From positions 61,393,554 to 61,457,553 of the forward strand of contig OX485803.1 in assembly GCA_950295325.1 (NCBI GenBank): DNA of 64,000 nucleotides. Reading direction: 5' to 3'. The first letter of the stretch is position 1, and the number at the start of each line of letters is the position of its first letter. This stretch comes from Polytrichum commune (taxonomy: Eukaryota > Streptophyta > Polytrichopsida > Polytrichales > Polytrichaceae). The notes under the pieces are model-generated. The model made no database searches, was not told the DNA's origin, and was given only the letters and a program-made list of their open reading frames with translations. Both the position numbers and the translations under genes were made by a program. Of this stretch, positions 59,960 through 64,000 are shown piece by piece.

Positions 59960-60919
59960 GGATCATCACTCTCTGAAGCGGTATTCACGGAAGACGAGGC
60001 CGATGTTGGCATTGAGGACATTGATGTAGATTGCAGCGGGCTTAGAAGGGAGGAATGGCTGAACATTCCTGTGATGCTTGTAAACGCGACCGGACAAAAT
60101 GTGGCAAAAGGAATTTGCCGTAATGTCAATCCAATGGATTGTGTGGAAGACAAGTGTCTTGGAGAAGATAATGTGGGTGTGCTTATTATGGAGCCATTGG
60201 AGGGAATGATGGACATGGGATGGGTGTTCTCCTTACGAATGTGGCCCCTTACTTGTGTTTATCACCAGAGGTATACTCTTGCACACCACCTCCTAGTGAG
60301 CACACGCAGGTTGCGTGTGCAAACCACATTGCTAGAAAGACGGAAGAAAGATGGGAAGAGGGCATATGTCACATCACGCACGACCTCCCAGAGTAGACCG
60401 ACAAAAAAATCCCAGATTCTCAATAATAATAGCATCCAACAACTATCAGCCAGTGAGTGTTGTGATAGGGAGTGCACTAGATATTTTCCCAGGGAAGAGG
60501 CACTTGCGCTACGAATTGAGTTTTACACTTGTTCTCCACGGATGAGACATGCTAAACAACTCGAGGTCCATGGCCAATTACATGTACTACCTGGATGCTC
60601 AACGAAGGTCGTTACCTTGTGTGGTCGCAATGTGTGTGAAAAAGCATGAAGACACATATTTGCCGTCTCCAAAACGACGTTCTATAGGAACCGTTCAGAA
60701 TTCAAGAGCGGTATGCGTCCACGCGATCATGGGAACCTAAACATGAAACGGAATCGAATATCCACCCAACAAGCTACTGCAACACTTTCGACTTTATTGG
60801 AAGACAAAGCAGATATGATGCCTCACAAGGCTCGCACATTGCCAAATGACACACGTGTTGTTGAAATAGTATTGCCTCGCGGAACAAAATGGAAGAAGTT
60901 TCTGGTTACAATCAATGAG
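59960..60919 (+). pseudogene. Outer DUF7869-type gene, exon 2 (in-frame TGA)
   Basis: Bounded by ATGCAG and GAG|GTAAGC, phase 0, 320 codons. It encodes an acidic start, the conserved KGICRNVNPMDC and DNVGVLIME blocks, a basic middle, a CCDREC(T)RYFPREE block and NVCEKA. At 60,647-60,649 a TGA replaces the Trp found in the inner protein (KAWYTIHGVS versus KA-stop-RHIFAVS); downstream the frame stays good (QQATATLSTLL, DMMPHKARTL, LPRGTKWKKF). A TGG-to-TGA change is inferred. Confidence 0.8.
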
Positions 60920-61089
60920 GTAAGCATTCGATATGACCCAATTATCCGCTTTGTATGTGTCGGTCAACCACGAGGTGTGTTTGTGGGTATTTAATAGACA
61001 CGAATGGGTAATCATTAACATATCATATACGATATGGATCGAGAAGCATGTGAAGTATTATTAATGTTAAGTTATTTCTATATGTGCAG

Positions 61090-63072
61090 GTTAATGAGAA
61101 ATGTGGTGTGCTCCCAATCTCTCTTTCAACTTTGAGCAAAATTCGGAATACCTACTTTAAACACTACATAAAGAAGAGGGTTGGTGACAATTTTGCTCGT
61201 TGTGGGAAGTGTGATTCGTTTTCCGCGATTATACTTCAACATGTGAAAGGTTCAGCTGCACACACAGGGTTTTCGAAACAATTGGAGAAGCACCAAGCGC
61301 AGCAAGAATCAGCTCGCAATGCATACCGTTGCATGAGGGCTCTTTCAATTGAGCATCCCCGAAAGGTGTTGACGATTATTCACGACAAAATGGATCATGG
61401 TAAAACTGCATCTCCTTGCTTTGCCTCCAAGAACAAAGATACCGATATGTTTACAAAGCTACCACTTTCTGTAACAAGCATGATGGCACATGGACATGGA
61501 GATGAGAGATATGCCCACTATGCACTGGACATGTACCCTGGAGATTGCAACCATACTGTAGGGTCATTCGCGAGACTTCTACGTGATTTGGAGGAACCAC
61601 CAATGTCATCATCCCGGAGTCTTTTTCATGGTGTTGGGCGGTCACCTCTTTATCGTGTTGTTCTTCATGGGAGCGAAATATGTTTGCAAGGGTTACGAGC
61701 CCCACCCACGGAGCCCATACCGGCAATTCCTCTTCCACCCATTCTGCACGTTCAGCTTGATAATTGCTGGAAGGACAACAAGTGTAGGTTCGTAAAGGCA
61801 TTCTGGTCTATGCTCACGGCGAAAGAAATATTCACGGAGGTACATGTGTCTTATCTATTGGTTGGCCACACCCATGACGACATCGATGCATCATTTGGAA
61901 GATGGAGTATGGACCTACGCGAACACGACTACCCCACTATCCCCCTTCTCATGAAATCATACATGGATATGGAAAAGGTTCCTGTCATTCCACACATGAT
62001 AGAGGAACTTCCAGATTGGAGATCATACGTTAGTGAGCATATCCCAAGTGGTAAGGAGAAACTCATTGGGCACACAAAGGCTCAACAGTTCAAATTCTAT
62101 GTCCGAGATGATGGTTGGCCTGTTATGCAATACAAAGTGCTTAGCACGCATGAGGAGTGGTTGCCCAAAGACGGTGTGAAGATGTGGAAATCCAATATAA
62201 AAAGGGAGCCCTGTCTTCCATCCGGGGACCCCTTTCCTGCACCACCGCGCGGTATGGCAAAACTAGAGGAAGTGGTTGTGGGACTGCAAGGGTTCATTGA
62301 CTATTGGCAATCAATATGTGACCATGATACGACAGGAGCATATATGGGTTCACACATGCATATTTTGCAGTACTGGATAGGGGTGAAGGAGGCATTAGAG
62401 ACACCTCTCAGAAATGTATACACTGCTGGGCATGCATTATGGGAGGGATTCTGGCCACGGAGTAGGGTCGAAGCAGATGCACATCCATTCATGCAGAATG
62501 GAGAGCTTCGGGAAGAGCACCAACCGGACAACCATTATGTTGGTCCAGCAAACCTTCGTCCTGCAGCTGCTTTCCGCATTGCGGATAATGTGCACGAGGG
62601 GCATATGCTAATATTGTGTCCCCAAGAACAAGATATAGGTAGACCCATTTGGGTTTGCCGTGCTTTGTCTGGACCGAACTTGGCGGTCACGGGAGAGCAT
62701 CCACGTCAAATACTTGTACAATGGTTCACTCCCACTTCAACCGCCAGAGACCTATCAAAGAAATGGAATGGCTGGGACTCAAATCCTAACTTCAAGTGGA
62801 AACGTGATTTGAAGTACTCCGTTCCCGAGTGGCAGCCAATTGATTGCATTTTGGCAGCTTGGCCTCTGCCAGAACATGAAGATGTGGAGCCCTTATAGGT
62901 TACAATCCCAATAGAGCAAATTGGATTTGCCAAAGATAATCTTCGACGTTGTTCAACAGCTGAGCGTGGGAACATGGTGGGTGGGGTGGACGTCGAGGAG
63001 CCTAGTGGGCAACAGGGAGGCCGTGGACATGGAACTGGTAGACGTAAGTCTGGGGGACGCGCATCCCGGTGA
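61090..63072 (+). pseudogene. Outer DUF7869-type gene, exon 3: catalytic-like core
   Basis: Begins after acceptor GTGCAG, phase 0. Open for 602 codons to a TAG at 62,896-62,898. Motifs: a CGKC pair, IIHDKMDHGKTASPCF, MMAHGHGDERYAHYALDMYP, HVQLDNCWKDNKCRFVKAFW, LVGHTHDDIDASFGRWSMDL, PTIPLLMKSYMD and IGHTKAQQFKFYVRDDG. The Asp residues in IHDKMD, LDNC and HDDID are candidates for a DDD catalytic triad of an RNase H-like transposase. After the TAG the frame runs 57 codons more to 63,072, with FAKDNLRR matching the inner FAKDNLAR, then a Gly/Arg-rich tail. The TAG is therefore probably premature, possibly CAG-to-TAG. Confidence 0.82.
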
Positions 63073-63460
63073 TCAAAGACACCAGAATCCAAGGGCATAC
63101 GGAATTAGAGGAGCAAGTGTGAAGATCCTAGTGTTTTGTGGTAGGTGATAGGGCGGTCCTTTTTTAACCGAACGAAGGGTTTATTTGTTGATACTTGCAA
63201 TATTGCTATATGTGCACATTGCAACCAATGACATACCTCCATGTGTGGTGTACACGCATTAATGTAATGTATACAAACCACAATGTAGGGCTTTTGAACA
63301 TTAATTTCCTCGCATTTTCGAGAATGTGTCATGCCCCAAGCTACATATGTGTTGTGTAATGTTGTACTTTGCCAACTAATAATGAATATTGTGAGTATTG
63401 TGTGTAAGCGGTGTACAATAGTCAACGTTATGTCCCAAACACGGGCATTTGTACGAAGAA
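63073..63460. other. 3' flank of the outer DUF7869-type gene
   Basis: No gene is seen; presumably untranslated region. AT-rich with no clear polyadenylation landmark. Confidence 0.4.
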
Positions 63461-63660
63461 GTTCCCGATGAACGTTCCCACGTTCATCACATTCCCAACT
63501 GAGTTCACACACACGTTCCCATGTTCCCAATCTAGTTCCCCTGCACGTTCCCATGTTCCCACTGAAGTTCCTATACACGTTCCCATAAACGTTCCCATGT
63601 TCCCACTCAAGTTCCCATGAACGTTCCCGGGGTCCAGATGGCGTTCACATACACGTTCCC
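63461..63660 (-). repeat. Right subterminal GTTCCC repeats, outer element
   Basis: More than a dozen GTTCCC copies in 200 bp, often as ACGTTCCCATGTTCCCA. On the opposite strand they read GGGAAC, the motif found inside the left end. The array is denser than on the left, so the two ends are asymmetric. Confidence 0.85.
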
Positions 63661-63710
63661 ACGTTGAATTTTGGTCAAACTTCACGTGTTTTGCAATTTT
63701 GGGACTCCCA

Positions 63711-63738
63711 AAAGTCCCATAATGTTTAATATCATGTT
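63711..63738 (-). repeat. Right terminal inverted repeat, outer element
   Basis: Reverse complement starts AACATGATATTAAACATTAT and ends GGGACTTT; 27/28 to the left end. TGGGACT at 63,700 faces AGTCCCA at 63,713, the same 13-bp offset as in the inner right end. Confidence 0.9.
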
Positions 63739-64000
63739 CCATGTGTCGTTATGGAGTTGGTTGGTACCCCACATTCTCACATAAAGTTTCACATTCAAGC
63801 ACTCAAACTATGTGGTTTCAATAGTGCTTTACAATAATAAAGGTGTGCTCACATGAATATATGGGTCCAAGAAACGTGAGGTCCAAAACATCTTTCAAAA
63901 CACCTTAAATTTTTGAAGCGAGGATTCGTTTCTCCAACCAAGAGTATTTTTCAAGAAAATAAATGATAAAGCAAACGTGTGAAGCACTGCTCGGGGAGAA
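63739..64000. other. Right target duplication (CCAT) and flank
   Basis: CCAT at 63,739-63,742 matches 20,300-20,303. The rest is AT-rich flank with no gene. Confidence 0.6.

Larger units (their letters stand above)
20304..63738. mobile_element. Outer giant DNA transposon (43.4 kb with insertion)
   Basis: The element is bounded by 28-bp inverted repeats at 20,304-20,331 and 63,711-63,738 that differ at one position, and by CCAT on both sides. GGGAAC repeats lie just inside both ends, pointing inwards. It carries a leftward giant ParB-like/FCP1-like gene (20.7-30.0 kb) and a rightward DUF7869-type gene (59.8-63.1 kb). Family A palindromes lie near both genes and nowhere else in the window. A related element (31,570-48,681) is nested inside it; without that insertion the outer element is about 26.3 kb. 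Both genes carry disruptions, so this copy is probably not autonomous now. The superfamily is not assigned. A 4-bp target duplication and three conserved Asp-containing motifs would fit Sola-like or another DDE/D transposon group, but that is inference. Confidence 0.88.

Noticed and set aside
37485-60649. Reading in-frame TGA as Trp (code change)
   Set aside because: Two TGAs fall at Trp positions, but one falls at Arg, other stops are TAA or TAG, frameshifts are also present, and TGG is used freely for Trp in the same genes. Mutation is simpler.
20733-63072. Integrated giant virus or other viral origin
   Set aside because: No capsid, packaging ATPase, DNA polymerase or other viral hallmark gene was seen. 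Plant-like introns and clear transposon ends with target duplications explain the region.
20299-63753. Alternative outer ends starting at TCCATAAC on both sides
   Set aside because: It needs a 10-12 base gap in one repeat, gives no target duplication, and loses the 28-bp length and offset-19 spacing shared with the inner element.

Overview
The window looks like nuclear DNA of a land plant or close streptophyte relative. It is AT-rich and mostly non-coding, its coding blocks are split by GT-AG introns, and it carries scattered plant-type telomere-like (TTTAGGG)n tracts (41.4, 43.0, 51.7, 59.6 kb) and foldback miniature elements. I could not identify the species. No ordinary host gene was recognised.

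Region by region: 1-20.3 kb is repeat-rich flank without a convincing gene (178-bp tandem repeat near 0.6-1.2 kb, short palindromes at 7.3 kb, decayed coding-like DNA at 8.8-11.2 kb, dispersed repeat copies at 12.3-13.0 kb). From 20,304 to 63,738 lies a giant DNA transposon ('outer element'), with 28-bp terminal inverted repeats (27/28 match), a candidate 4-bp target duplication CCAT, and GGGAAC repeats just inside both ends. A second transposon of the same family ('inner element', 31,570-48,681) is inserted inside it in the same orientation, with perfect 28-bp inverted repeats and a 4-bp ACAA target duplication. Without the insertion the outer element is about 26.3 kb; the inner is 17.1 kb.

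Both elements share one plan. On the left, read leftwards, is a giant multi-exon gene: a ParB/DGQHR-like N-terminal region with a GQHS motif, an uncharacterised middle domain, acidic and proline-rich low-complexity exons, an FCP1-type HAD domain with a DLNG signature, then poorly conserved tail exons. On the right, read rightwards, is a DUF7869-type gene with three conserved Asp-containing motifs, which I infer is the transposase. Each element also carries its own family of short palindromes, placed in the promoters of both genes and in intron 1 of the giant gene. Family A (arms GGTTCCTC/GAGGAACC, about 15 copies) occurs only in the outer element. Family B (TTTGGGTCGNNCGACCCAAA, about 30 copies) occurs only in the inner one. 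Both have a CG-NN-CG centre with variable NN.

All four genes are broken by frameshifts and in-frame stops, several explicable as C-to-T changes, so these copies look silenced and decaying while their ends are well preserved. The likely new biology is a family of giant two-gene plant transposons in which an element-specific palindrome set appears to co-evolve with an element-encoded DNA-binding protein. DUF7869, FCP1 and ParB-like assignments are from motif recognition; no search was run.
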